Notes under the pieces: model-generated
Told to the model about the DNA's origin: nothing
Seen by the model: only the letters and a program-made list of their open reading frames with translations
The model's database searches: none
Part shown: positions 1 through 9,053 of the stretch, piece by piece
Layout: each line of letters begins with the position of its first letter
Position numbering within the stretch: position 1 is the stretch's first letter
Assembly (NCBI GenBank): GCA_964476155.1
Contig: CAYYYS010000006.1
Location: 39,137-103,136, forward strand
Reading direction: 5' to 3'
DNA length: 64,000 nucleotides
Source: JAHIYU01 sp964476155
GTDB lineage: Bacteria; Krumholzibacteriota; Krumholzibacteriia; LZORAL124-64-63
Position numbers and translations under genes: made by a program

Positions 1-1
1 G

Positions 2-1804
2 GTGAACCCTTTCTTCAAGTCGAACCACGGTGGCGCCTTCGTGACGCCGAACACCGAATACGTGATGGAGCCGTCCCAGTACGCCGCGCCTTTCTCGAGC
101 GATTTCGTACCTTTGGAGGAATTCAACGACAAGTACCGTGGCGGCTTGACCTACTGGAAGTTCAATCGCGAGATCGGCCGTCTGGTCGCCGACGAATCCT
201 TCACCTTCGAGATGCCCCCCTACAGCCAGGATATTTGTGACGCGGGCAAGGGCCCGAGTAACGGTTGGGGTTTCACGAACTCCTTCTGCTCGGAGCGCTA
301 CGTGGGTGGTATCGAGCGCGGTCGCCCGCCCTTCGAGGCCGGTTGCTCCGCCAAGGACACCGACTTCCTGCATGTGACCAACTGGCGCAAGGCCGCCGAG
401 CTGGTGAAGGCCGGCAAGGTCGCGAAGGTCAACGGTGCCTACCTGATCACCATGGAACAGGCGATCGAGGAAGAGTTGATGTTCCTGGTTCCCGAGCCCA
501 AGAGCCCCCACGGCTGCGACGTCACGCCTGACGGTCAATTCATCATCGTTTCCGGTAAGCTGGACTCGCACGCCTGGGTCTACAGTTTCGAGAAGATCAT
601 GCAGGCCGTCGCCGACAAGAACTTCGAGGGTTACGACGAATACGGGCTGCCGATCATCGCCCTGGACGTCGCCCTGGAGAGGTCGGTCAACGTGGGTCTG
701 GGGCCCTTGCACACCCAGTTCGACTCCGAGGATGGGGTCTGCTACACGTCGATCTACGTCGATTCACAGATCACCAAGTGGAACTTCCGCACCGGTCAGA
801 TCCTCGACACCATTCCCATCCACTACAACGTCGGTCACTTGATGACGATGGAGGGGGATTCCAAGACTCCCGACGGCAAGTATCTGGTGGCGTTGAACAA
901 GCTGTCCATCGACCGCTTCAACCCGGTGGGTCCCCTGCATCCGCAGAACCACCAGTTGATCGACATCAGCGGCAGCAAGATGCAGTTGTTGTACGACATG
1001 CCGTTGCCCCTGGGTGAGCCACATTACGCCGTGGCCATCAGAGCGGACAAGCTGCAGCCCGTCATCAACTACAAGACGGGTTGGGACAGCCGTACCGACC
1101 AGAGGTCGCCGTACAGGGTTCGCGCCGGTCGTGAAAAGGTCGAGCGCGACGGTAACCGCGTCCATGTCTACGGCACTCTCATCCGCTCGCACATTACGCC
1201 CGAGATCATCGAGGTTACCGAGGGCGATGTGGTATCCATCCACCTGACCAACCTCGAGCGCGCCGAGGACGAGGTTCACGGCTTCGCCATGTACGGTCAG
1301 AACGTCCAGCTGTCCGTCGAGCCCGGCAAGACCGCCTCGACGACCTTCACGGCCGAAAAGCCCGGTGTGTACCCCTACTACTGCACCGAGTTCTGCTCGG
1401 CGCTGCATCTCGAGATGCAGGGTTACCTCCTGGTCCAGCCCAAGGGCTACGTGGCCAAGGACGTAGAGATGGAGGAAGGCACTACCTACACCAAGGCCGA
1501 TTACGAGGCCCAGGTGGCGACCAACGTGGCAACCCAGGATGTCATCAACATGGTTGTGGGCTACATCACCAGCCGCAACTACCAGGACTTCCCGACCGTC
1601 GTCGCCCTGGTCGAGGATGCAACCGACCAGCTCGGTTTCGCGGCGGAAGCGAAGGCCAAGTCCGAGGCTGCGGCAGTCGAAGGCGACTACCAGAACGCCA
1701 TGCTCTGGGCGAACCAGTGGTGGCAGTATCAGGTCAAGACCGCTGACCTGGGTCTGCGCGCCAAGACGTTCCTGGACGAGCACGGCGCCGTGGAAGTCAA
1801 ATAG
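2..1804 (+). CDS. nosZ: Nitrous-oxide reductase NosZ, clade II type, 5' end missing
   Basis: Periplasmic copper enzyme that reduces N2O to N2, the last step of denitrification. The reading frame enters from the window edge. By comparison with known NosZ spacing about 150 N-terminal residues are missing, including the signal peptide and the first CuZ histidines. Four CuZ ligand motifs are visible in order: SPHGCD (about residue 170 of the fragment), GLGPLHTQFD, YNVGHL and GEPHYA. The CuA site follows at about residue 460 as YCTEFCSALHLEM. Known NosZ proteins stop soon after CuA, but this one carries about 115 further residues, mostly helical and Ala/Glu-rich, with no heme motif. It heads the nos operon. 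The clade II call rests on the gene neighbours (NosB-like, NosG, NosH, no NosR) and the CuA sequence. Confidence 0.95.
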   Translation: MNPFFKSNHGGAFVTPNTEYVMEPSQYAAPFSSDFVPLEEFNDKYRGGLTYWKFNREIGRLVADESFTFEMPPYSQDICDAGKGPSNGWGFTNSFCSERYVGGIERGRPPFEAGCSAKDTDFLHVTNWRKAAELVKAGKVAKVNGAYLITMEQAIEEELMFLVPEPKSPHGCDVTPDGQFIIVSGKLDSHAWVYSFEKIMQAVADKNFEGYDEYGLPIIALDVALERSVNVGLGPLHTQFDSEDGVCYTSIYVDSQITKWNFRTGQILDTIPIHYNVGHLMTMEGDSKTPDGKYLVALNKLSIDRFNPVGPLHPQNHQLIDISGSKMQLLYDMPLPLGEPHYAVAIRADKLQPVINYKTGWDSRTDQRSPYRVRAGREKVERDGNRVHVYGTLIRSHITPEIIEVTEGDVVSIHLTNLERAEDEVHGFAMYGQNVQLSVEPGKTASTTFTAEKPGVYPYYCTEFCSALHLEMQGYLLVQPKGYVAKDVEMEEGTTYTKADYEAQVATNVATQDVINMVVGYITSRNYQDFPTVVALVEDATDQLGFAAEAKAKSEAAAVEGDYQNAMLWANQWWQYQVKTADLGLRAKTFLDEHGAVEVK

Positions 1805-1835
1805 TGTGGCAGCTGCTTGTATAGTCGGTTACTCT

Positions 1836-1875
1836 CACAACGGGCTTCGGGGCATGTGCTCTGGAGCCCGTTGTG
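1836..1875 (+). other. 11-bp perfect hairpin between nosZ and cytochrome c gene
   Basis: CACAACGGGCT at 1836-1846 is exactly complementary to AGCCCGTTGTG at 1865-1875, with an 18-nt loop. No T-run follows, so it is not a classic terminator. It sits 31 nt after the nosZ stop and 11 nt before the ribosome binding site of the next gene. It may stabilise the nosZ mRNA 3' end or dampen read-through. Confidence 0.5.
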
Positions 1876-1900
1876 TTCCATGACGTGGAGGATGTTGGTC

Positions 1901-2596
1901 ATGACTCGCGACCTCAAGACGATCGCTTTTCTTTCGTGCCTGGTGACGTCCGTATTCCTGACCGGATGCGAATGCGCCGATCGGGCCGAGCGCATTGCCG
2001 AAGCCCGCGCGCGCCAGGGACTGGCCGCTGCGGTCGAGGAAGCCGAGCCCCTGTCCGTGGGCGCCCAGCTCTACCGGGACAAGACCTGCAATACCTGCCA
2101 TGGCGACGATGGAATCCACGCCCTGTTGCCCTCGTATCCCGTGATCGCGCGCCAGGGCGAACAGTACGCGCTGAAGCAGATGATGGACATCAGGAGCGGC
2201 GACCGCGCCAACGGCCAGAGTGCCGCCATGAAGCCCATCATCGAAAACGTCACCGACGAGGAGCTCGCTATCCTCGCGGCCTACATCGCCACCGAACTCG
2301 GCGGCGACGCCCCTGTCGGCACCGGCAGTCCGGATCCCGAATCCCCCGGCGCCAAGCTCTACAAGACCAAGACCTGCACCGCCTGTCATGGAGCGGACGC
2401 GGTCACCCCGATCCTGGCCGCATACCCCAAGATCGCCGGACACACCGCGGAATACGCTTTACAGCAAATGAAGGACATCAAGAGCGGCGCTCGCGCCAAC
2501 GGCATGGCCGTCGCCGGCATGAAGGGCGTGATGCACCTGGTGAACGACGATGAAATGGCCCAACTGGCCCAGTTTATCGCCTCGCTGCCCAGGTGA
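1901..2596 (+). CDS. Diheme c-type cytochrome lipoprotein
   Basis: Predicted periplasmic electron carrier, probably feeding NosZ. The start ATG at 1901 has GGAGG nine bases upstream, better placed than the in-frame ATG at 1892. The protein begins with a lipoprotein signal ending in the lipobox LTGC (Cys23). It then has two tandem cytochrome c domains of about 100 residues with heme motifs CNTCH (near residue 65) and CTACH (near residue 163). Each domain has an LKQMMDIRSG- or LQQMKDIKSG-like helix, as in cytochrome c4/c553-type proteins. A second diheme cytochrome follows directly. A GC-rich hairpin (2633-2652) lies in the gap between the two. The NosZ-donor role is inferred from operon position. 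Confidence 0.85.
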   Translation: MTRDLKTIAFLSCLVTSVFLTGCECADRAERIAEARARQGLAAAVEEAEPLSVGAQLYRDKTCNTCHGDDGIHALLPSYPVIARQGEQYALKQMMDIRSGDRANGQSAAMKPIIENVTDEELAILAAYIATELGGDAPVGTGSPDPESPGAKLYKTKTCTACHGADAVTPILAAYPKIAGHTAEYALQQMKDIKSGARANGMAVAGMKGVMHLVNDDEMAQLAQFIASLPR

Positions 2597-2674
2597 TCAC
2601 CGCGCTCGACGAGTCGCGAACAACCACCCGAGCCGTCTCGTTGACGAGGCGGACTTGATCGCGGAGGAATGACA

Positions 2675-3385
2675 ATGAAGAAAATCATGATGTTGATGAT
2701 GGTCGCCGTGATGATGCTTGCGTCCGAGCAGCTCGCTCTGGCCTGGAACGAAGAGGGCGGCGAGATGGACGAGGCCATGGACATGGAGATCGATCTCGAA
2801 AACGGCATGATCGTTTACGAGGTCTGCGCGGCCTGCCACCTGACCGAAGGTTGGGGCACTCCGGACGGTACCTTCCCGCAGCTGGCCGGCCAGAGCCGCG
2901 AGGTGGCCATCAAACAGCTGCAGGATATTCGCGCGTTGAACCGCGACAACCCCACCATGTACCCGTTCGCCTTGCCCGAGGCCATCGGCGGCCCCAAAGC
3001 CCTGTCCGACGTCTCCGCCTACATCGCCCAGTTGCCCATGAACCCGGCCAACGGCCAGGGGGCTTGGGCCGCCGGTACCCCCGAGTTCGCCCAGGGCGAA
3101 AAGCTCTACAAGGACAACTGCGTGGAATGCCACGGCCCAACGGGCGAGGGCATGCCCGATAAGTTCTATCCCTTGATCCAGGGTCAGCACTACCTGTACA
3201 TGCTGCGCCAGTTCGAGTGGATCCGCGACGGCAAGCGCCGCAACGCCAATCCCGACATGGTCAAGCAGATCGCCAACTTCTCCGATGCGGACATGAAGCG
3301 AGTGATCAACTACGTGTCGCGCATTCCCGTGCCCACAGAGAAGCTGGCGCCGTCCGCGGACTGGCTTAACCCGGACTTCGACTAG
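2675..3385 (+). CDS. Periplasmic diheme cytochrome c
   Basis: Second predicted electron carrier of the nos operon. ATG 2675 is preferred over ATG 2669 because GGAGG lies seven bases upstream of it and only one base from the other. A Met-rich signal peptide (cleavage near LALA-WN, residue 23) is followed by a short acidic stretch. Two cytochrome c domains follow with motifs CAACH (about residue 51) and CVECH (about residue 150), 236 residues in all. The signal lacks a lipobox, so unlike its neighbour this one is probably soluble. Having one anchored and one soluble diheme cytochrome suggests a relay from the quinone-linked membrane proteins to NosZ; that is inference. Confidence 0.85.
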   Translation: MKKIMMLMMVAVMMLASEQLALAWNEEGGEMDEAMDMEIDLENGMIVYEVCAACHLTEGWGTPDGTFPQLAGQSREVAIKQLQDIRALNRDNPTMYPFALPEAIGGPKALSDVSAYIAQLPMNPANGQGAWAAGTPEFAQGEKLYKDNCVECHGPTGEGMPDKFYPLIQGQHYLYMLRQFEWIRDGKRRNANPDMVKQIANFSDADMKRVINYVSRIPVPTEKLAPSADWLNPDFD

Positions 3386-3479
3386 CGTCGTCTGGCCGGT
3401 CGCATCCGGCCCGTGTCGCCACGACTCCGCAATGTCTGGTGCGCATCCACGGGATGCGTCAGCCAAGAAAGGGATCGGT

Positions 3480-4667
3480 ATGAACGGCAAGAGCGGCAAG
3501 GTCATCATCAGCAGTTTGCTGGTCGTGATCGCGGTGGGTCTCCTTTTCCCGATCTACAACTCGCCGACCTGGTGGGTCTCGCTAGAGGCCCCGAATTATC
3601 CGGAAGAGGCTTTCCCCGACGGGGTGCGGATCCTTTTCCACTTCAACGGCATCTTCAACGGTTGCCGGTTGATGGAGAAGGCCGAGATCCAGTCGGAAGA
3701 GGCCCTGGAGTGCGTCCACGAGATGGATACGATCAACCACTATGTAGGCATGTATCCCATCGCTTCGGGCGCGCCGGTCGAGCTCTTCTTCTCGATCTTT
3801 CTGGTCGCGCTGGTCGGCGTGATGCTGATCGCTCACATCGTGACCAGGCCCATGATCCGGACCATCGTCATGGTCGTTGGCTTCGGCGGGCTGGCCGTCT
3901 GGATGGGGCTGACCTGGTACGGCGACGGCGGGATCAAGTATCACAGCGACAGATACCTCGATGGACGTATCACCGTGATGGGCGAAACCGTTGAGGATGT
4001 AGCGGAAGATGAGCCGTTGAGTGCGGCCGAGGCCCTGATTGCCAAGTTGCGGGCTTCGCTCGAGGAGAGCCCCGCCGACCAGGAGCCGGTGGAACCCGAA
4101 GCCGTCGATCAGGACGCTCTCGGGGACAAGGAGAAGAGCATCGCCTACCTGCAAGATGCCTTCGAGGCCTACCAGAGAAATCGCCCCGGCGGGGCCCAGG
4201 AATGGACCGGCCAGGGGAAACAGCTCCTGGGCTGGCATTACGAGATCAGCTTGGGTCGGTACTTCCGTGAAGCGGCGCCGCTCGAGACAATGGTCGGCAG
4301 GATGGTCAACACGGGCAATGTCCTGTTCTGGGGTATCATCGCCCTGATGATCGTGCTTGTGGTTTTCGCCCGCAAACCCGGCGGATTCTTCGACAAGGTG
4401 CTGTTGCTGGCGCCCATCTCCCTGCCCGTACTCTTCCTGGTCGAATACAGCGCGTGGCTGTGGTGGTACGGTCACAACATGAACGAGATGGGGGCCTTCT
4501 CCCTCAAACCGTTCATGCCGACCGCGTTCGGCCAGGGCAAGGTCGCCCAGTTTACGACCAACTCCTATCCGTCTCTCGGTTTCTGGTTGATCGTGTTGTT
4601 CGCGGCGTTGCTGGCTGTCGCAGCGTACCTGCGTTTCCGTCAGGAACGCGATGTCGGCGACGAGTAG
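3480..4667 (+). CDS. nosB: NosB-like polytopic membrane protein
   Basis: Integral membrane protein of about 395 residues between the cytochromes and nosD, the position of NosB in clade II nos clusters. Hydrophobic segments are visible near the start (VIISSLLVVIAVGLLF), two more around residues 100-150, and three in the C-terminal third. A long soluble acidic region of roughly 110 residues separates the two groups. The ATG at 3480 was chosen because the following residues lead straight into the first membrane helix; upstream in-frame starts add a charged, non-signal stretch. It overlaps nosD by 17 bases, indicating translational coupling. The biochemical role of NosB is not established. The assignment is mainly by topology and position. 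Confidence 0.65.
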   Translation: MNGKSGKVIISSLLVVIAVGLLFPIYNSPTWWVSLEAPNYPEEAFPDGVRILFHFNGIFNGCRLMEKAEIQSEEALECVHEMDTINHYVGMYPIASGAPVELFFSIFLVALVGVMLIAHIVTRPMIRTIVMVVGFGGLAVWMGLTWYGDGGIKYHSDRYLDGRITVMGETVEDVAEDEPLSAAEALIAKLRASLEESPADQEPVEPEAVDQDALGDKEKSIAYLQDAFEAYQRNRPGGAQEWTGQGKQLLGWHYEISLGRYFREAAPLETMVGRMVNTGNVLFWGIIALMIVLVVFARKPGGFFDKVLLLAPISLPVLFLVEYSAWLWWYGHNMNEMGAFSLKPFMPTAFGQGKVAQFTTNSYPSLGFWLIVLFAALLAVAAYLRFRQERDVGDE

Positions 4668-5961
4668 ACCCGTTTTGCGGAGTCTGATTCCGCTGCTTTT
4701 CCTGCTGATTGGTCCGCGGCTTTTCGCCGCGGACCTTCCGTCCTTCCAGGCCCTTGTCGATGCCACCGCGACCAACGGTACCCTGACGCCCGAGGCCGGT
4801 ATTTACGCTGGTCCCGTGGTGGTGTCGCGGTCCATGACCATCGACGGCGGCGGCTGGGTGAGGATCGACAGCGGCGGCAAGGGGTCCGTGATCGTTATCG
4901 AGTCCGACGGCGTGACCATCAAGGGGCTGCATCTGACCAACTCGGGCAAATCATACAACGACCTCGATTCCGGCGTGCAGGTGCGCGGCAATTTCAACGT
5001 GGTCAAGGATTGCGTCATCGACAACTGTCTGTTCGGTGTCGATCTGCAGCAGTCGGAGCACTGCATCGTGCGGCGCAACCACATCAGTTCCAAGGACTTT
5101 GATCTGGGTCAAAAGGGCGACGCCGTTCGTCTCTGGTACAGCTTTCACAACAAGATCACCGACAACGTCTGCACCGGCGTGCGGGACATGGTGGTCTGGT
5201 ACTCGTCGAACAACGAGATCCGCGGCAACAAACTGTCCAACAGTCGTTACTCGCTCCACTTCATGTATTCGAAATACAATCTTGTGGAAGACAACGAGTA
5301 TTACAATAACGCCGTGGGCATCTTCCTGATGTACAGCGACGGCATCATCGTTCGCAACAACACCATCGCGCACGCCGCGGGGCCCACCGGCGTGGGCATC
5401 GGCTTCAAGGAGACTTCGGAGCTGATCATCGAGAACAACGAGATTCTCTACTGCGCCAGCGGTCTCTACATCGACGTGTCGCCTTACCAGCCCGACACCG
5501 TCAATCGTTTCGAGAACAACCTCATCGCCTACAACGGTATCGGTATCCGGTTTCTCAACGACTGGACGGGTAATATTTTCGTCAACAACCGGATCGCGGA
5601 TAATCTGACCCAGGTCTTCGTCGGTGGCGGCATGACCGCCAACCGCAACGTCTGGAACGGTAACTACTGGGCCGACTATGCCGGTTTCGATCGCGATGGG
5701 GACGGCATCGGCGATACGCCCCATGAGATCTACGCGTACGCCGACCGCATCTGGCGAGATAAGCCTTTCGCCCAGTTCTTCAAGGGGTCGCCCTTGCTGG
5801 AGACCCTGGATTTCCTGGAGAGACTGGCGCCGTTCTCTGAACCCGACCTGCTGGTCAGAGACGATGCGCCCAGGATGAGGAAGGAGGACGAGGGAACGAT
5901 CGGGACAAAGGGAGGCGGCGCCTCACCGATGATCCCGACCCTCGAAACTCATGATCGCTGA
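4651..5961 (+). CDS. nosD: NosD, periplasmic copper-site maturation protein
   Basis: Accessory protein needed for assembly of the NosZ CuZ centre, thought to work with the NosF-NosY ABC transporter. A signal peptide ending LFAADL precedes a right-handed beta-helix. The many short repeats of the helix are seen as recurring N-x-I/V and G-I/V patterns, for example NEIRGNKLSNSRYSLHFMYS and GIGFKETSELIIENNEI. At 436 residues it has normal NosD length. It overlaps the NosB-like gene upstream and nosG downstream (11 bases), so the cluster is one transcription unit. The tail after about residue 400 is charged and probably disordered. Confidence 0.93.
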   Translation: MSATSRPVLRSLIPLLFLLIGPRLFAADLPSFQALVDATATNGTLTPEAGIYAGPVVVSRSMTIDGGGWVRIDSGGKGSVIVIESDGVTIKGLHLTNSGKSYNDLDSGVQVRGNFNVVKDCVIDNCLFGVDLQQSEHCIVRRNHISSKDFDLGQKGDAVRLWYSFHNKITDNVCTGVRDMVVWYSSNNEIRGNKLSNSRYSLHFMYSKYNLVEDNEYYNNAVGIFLMYSDGIIVRNNTIAHAAGPTGVGIGFKETSELIIENNEILYCASGLYIDVSPYQPDTVNRFENNLIAYNGIGIRFLNDWTGNIFVNNRIADNLTQVFVGGGMTANRNVWNGNYWADYAGFDRDGDGIGDTPHEIYAYADRIWRDKPFAQFFKGSPLLETLDFLERLAPFSEPDLLVRDDAPRMRKEDEGTIGTKGGGASPMIPTLETHDR

Positions 5962-6769
5962 CAATAAGACTTCCGAACGGAAACCGCCCCGCCCCTCACG
6001 CAGGGATATCCTGCGCACAATGTTGCTGGCCTCGGGATTCGTGGGCGCCTCGCTGCTGGGTGTCGTCCCCGTGATCAAGGGCTGGGTCAAGCGGCTGCGT
6101 CCACCCGGTGCTCTGCTCGAGGACGATTTCCTGGCCTCGTGCATCAAGTGCGGCCAGTGTGTTCAGGTCTGTCCGGTAGAGGCGATCAAGGTCGCCGATC
6201 TGCTCGACGGTTTCGGGAACGGCGTTCCGTACATCGATTCCCGGGCACAGGCCTGCGACTTTTCCTGCGACGGCCTGCAATGCGTGCTGGCCTGTCCCAC
6301 CGGGGCCCTGACTCACCACATCAACTATCCCCACGAGGCCCGGATGGCGGTGGCGAAGATCGAACGCCCCGACCGCTGCCTCGCCATGCGGGGGGAGGGC
6401 TTCAAGGGCTCGGCCCGTGGTGCCGGATTCAAGGGCAAGTTGCGCTACGAAGACGTTGATCGCTGGAATCCCATCCCGGTCAGCGATCATCCCTACGACC
6501 TCGAGGTCTGCGACCTCTGCGTGCGGCAATGCCCCATCGAGATCCGCATCGCCCAGTGCGAGGACGGCAAGCCGCCGGCCGGCGATCCGAACCAGTGCCC
6601 GCCCGAACCAGCCATCCGCCTGGTGGAGACGGGTGTAGTGGACGGCCGCATGACGTACACACCGGAGATACTCGCCGGCTGTGTCGGTTGCGGTGTCTGC
6701 GAGATGATCTGTCCCGCCGAACCGGGCGTCATCGTGATGGACGACAGCGGACGGGGGGTGTGCGCTTGA
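5951..6769 (+). CDS. nosG: NosG, NapG-like ferredoxin-type electron transfer protein
   Basis: Predicted periplasmic iron-sulfur protein that with NosH may pass quinol electrons toward N2O reduction, by analogy with NapGH. The N-terminus has a twin-arginine motif, SRRDIL, followed by a hydrophobic stretch, as expected for a cofactor protein exported folded. Four [4Fe-4S] ligand sets can be read: CIKCGQCVQVCP, then CDFSCDGLQCVLACP, then CDLCVRQCP, and CVGCGVCEMICP near the C-terminus. The length of 272 residues fits NapG/NosG. It overlaps nosD by 11 bases and nosH by about 10. Confidence 0.9.
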   Translation: MIADNKTSERKPPRPSRRDILRTMLLASGFVGASLLGVVPVIKGWVKRLRPPGALLEDDFLASCIKCGQCVQVCPVEAIKVADLLDGFGNGVPYIDSRAQACDFSCDGLQCVLACPTGALTHHINYPHEARMAVAKIERPDRCLAMRGEGFKGSARGAGFKGKLRYEDVDRWNPIPVSDHPYDLEVCDLCVRQCPIEIRIAQCEDGKPPAGDPNQCPPEPAIRLVETGVVDGRMTYTPEILAGCVGCGVCEMICPAEPGVIVMDDSGRGVCA

Positions 6770-7737
6770 AGGGCCTGATCGAATCCTTCGCCACCCTGCT
6801 GGGCCGTGACCCTCGCAAGCCCCAGTCGGGGGAGATCTCCGCCAAGGCGCAGGCGGTCCACGAGGAAAAGACCGCCAAACGGGATCGCGAGTTGTCGCAG
6901 CACATCATGGACGAGCGCCGCAAGAAGGCGTCCAGTCCCCAGAAATGGCGCCGCATCCGCTGGGCCGTGCTGATCGCCGTGAACCTGCTCTTCGTCCTGT
7001 CCTATAAGTTGGATATCCAGCTGCTCGAAGGGGCGCTGACCGGGTCGCGCTTCGTCGGTTTCCACATGGCCGATCTCAACGCCGCGCTGCAGGTGATGCT
7101 CGCCTTCAAGCAGATCCTGATCAACCTGCTGATCGGCATCGTCACGGTCTTCATTCTCTGGTGGTTGCTCGGCGGTCGGACCTTCTGCTCCTGGGTTTGC
7201 CCCTACCACCTCTTGTCCGAGTGGGCGGAGATCCTCCACGTGAAGCTGGCCGCGAAGAAGCTCGTCAAGCATCACACCTTCGACCGCCGGGCCCGGACCT
7301 GGCTCTGGCTGGTCTTCGCCGTTTTGGCCTTCGTCACCGGCTACACCGTTTACGAGACCATCTCGCCGACGGGTATTCTCAGCCGCGCGCTCATCTACGG
7401 GCCCGGCCTCGCCGCGCTTTGGGTCCAGGCGATCCTGGTCTTCGAGATCCTGTACTCGCGACGCGCCTGGTGTCGCTGCGTTTGTCCCATCGGGTTGACG
7501 TACGGACTCGTCGGCGTCACCTCGCCGCTGAAGGTGACCCATGAGCTGAGTAAGTGTTTCTATGACGGGGCCTGTCGCCAGGTGTGCCTCGTGCCGCACG
7601 TGCTGAATAGCACCATCAAGGGCCGGGGGCGGACCCTCAAGGCCACCACCGGCGCGGATTGCACGCGCTGCGGACGCTGCATCGACGTTTGTCCGACCGG
7701 CGCATTGTCGTACACATTCAAGGTGATGGGGAAGTAG
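6760..7737 (+). CDS. nosH: NosH, NapH-like membrane iron-sulfur protein
   Basis: Integral membrane partner of NosG, probably a quinol oxidase module. The GTG at 6760 overlaps the end of nosG and sits next to a G-run; the TTG at 6766 is an alternative and would shorten the protein by two residues. After a charged cytoplasmic N-terminus of about 65 residues there are four or five membrane helices. Cys motifs FCSWVCP and CRCVCPIG are typical of NapH. A C-terminal ferredoxin pair contains CTRCGRCIDVCP, and an irregular set CFYDGACRQVC lies just before it. In Wolinella two cytochrome genes sit between nosG and nosH; here they are absent and the diheme cytochromes lie upstream instead. Confidence 0.9.
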   Translation: MRLKGLIESFATLLGRDPRKPQSGEISAKAQAVHEEKTAKRDRELSQHIMDERRKKASSPQKWRRIRWAVLIAVNLLFVLSYKLDIQLLEGALTGSRFVGFHMADLNAALQVMLAFKQILINLLIGIVTVFILWWLLGGRTFCSWVCPYHLLSEWAEILHVKLAAKKLVKHHTFDRRARTWLWLVFAVLAFVTGYTVYETISPTGILSRALIYGPGLAALWVQAILVFEILYSRRAWCRCVCPIGLTYGLVGVTSPLKVTHELSKCFYDGACRQVCLVPHVLNSTIKGRGRTLKATTGADCTRCGRCIDVCPTGALSYTFKVMGK

Positions 7738-7739
7738 AC

Positions 7740-8588
7740 GTGATCCGCTGCGAACAACTCAGCAAATCGTTCCGACGCACGCGCGTGCTCGACGGTGTCG
7801 ACCTTCAGATCGCGCGCGGGGATCGCATCGCCCTGGTGGGTGCCAACGGTGCCGGCAAGACGACGCTCATCCGCTGTCTGCTGGGCGAGTATACCCACGG
7901 CGGACGGGTCACCTTCAACGGCCTGGTTCCGCGCGAGCATCGCGCGCAGGTCCTGAAGGGTATCGGCTTTGTCCCTCAGCTTCCCCCGCCGCTCAAGATG
8001 ACCGTCGGCGAGCTCGTCGCCTTCGCCGCCCGGTTCTGCGACAGCGATCCGGTCCGCATGAATACGGTGGCCGAGCAGCTCGGCCTGGACGTGTCGGGTT
8101 TCCGCCGCCGTCCCTTCGTCAAGCTCTCCGGCGGGGAAAAACAAAAACTGCTGATCGCCATCGCCCTCGGTCGGGAGACCGAACTGCTGATCATGGACGA
8201 ACCCGCCGCCAACCTCGACCCCATGGCCCGTCAGGTGTTCTTCGGGTTGCTGGCCGAGCGTCTGGAGCGGGTCTCGATGATCATATCCAGCCACCGCCTC
8301 GACGAGGTCGCTTCGCTTGTCAACCGCGTGGTCGAACTGGATCGCGGACATGTCGTGCTGAACGACCACGTGGACGACCGGGTCGACATGGCCGGAGTGT
8401 TCGCGTGCCGGATCGAGCTGAACCAGGCCAACGCCGCGTTTGCCAAGGCGGTGGCCGACTGGAAATTCACGGGTGACGACTCCGCCATGGTCTGGCGGGG
8501 ACAGGTAGCCGGCCCCGATCGGCTACGCTTTCTGGGTATGTTGTCCCGGTACGCCGCCTCTTTGCACGGCGTCGAAATGAAGGAGTAA
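7740..8588 (+). CDS. nosF: NosF, ABC transporter ATPase for NosZ maturation
   Basis: ATP-binding subunit that with NosY and NosD forms the transporter required for CuZ assembly. Walker A is GANGAGKTT (residues 34-42), the signature is LSGGEKQK, Walker B is LLIMDEP, and a switch histidine follows in SSHRLDE. The GTG start at 7740 lies two bases after the nosH stop with a GGGGAAG ribosome binding site inside the nosH end. The last 70 residues form a C-terminal extension beyond the ATPase core. nosL begins two bases after its stop. Confidence 0.93.
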   Translation: MIRCEQLSKSFRRTRVLDGVDLQIARGDRIALVGANGAGKTTLIRCLLGEYTHGGRVTFNGLVPREHRAQVLKGIGFVPQLPPPLKMTVGELVAFAARFCDSDPVRMNTVAEQLGLDVSGFRRRPFVKLSGGEKQKLLIAIALGRETELLIMDEPAANLDPMARQVFFGLLAERLERVSMIISSHRLDEVASLVNRVVELDRGHVVLNDHVDDRVDMAGVFACRIELNQANAAFAKAVADWKFTGDDSAMVWRGQVAGPDRLRFLGMLSRYAASLHGVEMKE

Positions 8589-8590
8589 CC

Positions 8591-9037
8591 ATGAAGACAC
8601 TGACCTGCATCGCCTTGTTGACCCTGGCCGCGGTTTTGATCGGCTGTTCCGGAGGCCCCGAGACCGGTCCGGGTGATGTGCACTGGGATCGTGACACCTG
8701 CGCCCGCTGCGTGATGGCCGTCAGCGACCCCCACTACGCAGCCCAGGTCCGCGGCGGCCCGACCGGGGAAAAGACCAAGCTCTATCTCTTCGACGACCTC
8801 GGCTGTGCGGTCTTCTGGCTGGACAAGCAGGACTGGAAGTCGGATCCCCGCACCGAGATGTGGGTCACCGACTGGCAAGACGGCACGTGGATCGACGCGT
8901 TCACCTCCTCGTACATCGATGGCAAGACCACGCCCATGGACTTTGGCCTCGGCGCCCAGACGGACACCTCCGAGGGTGCCCTGAATTACGATCAGGCGGT
9001 CGCGCACATCTACGCCCGCAAGCAAATGGCCCATTGA
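8591..9037 (+). CDS. nosL: NosL, copper-binding lipoprotein
   Basis: Outer-facing copper chaperone that delivers Cu(I) for NosZ cofactor assembly. The signal peptide ends in lipobox LIGC (Cys19). The family's metal motif appears as CARCVM (residues 37-42), and the rest reads as the NosL fold, including LYLFDDLGCAVFWL and the SYIDGKTTPMDFG segment. It has 148 residues. It lies between nosF and nosY, an order different from many nos clusters where nosL is last. Confidence 0.9.
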   Translation: MKTLTCIALLTLAAVLIGCSGGPETGPGDVHWDRDTCARCVMAVSDPHYAAQVRGGPTGEKTKLYLFDDLGCAVFWLDKQDWKSDPRTEMWVTDWQDGTWIDAFTSSYIDGKTTPMDFGLGAQTDTSEGALNYDQAVAHIYARKQMAH

Positions 9038-9053
9038 GAACGGTGGCAATCAC

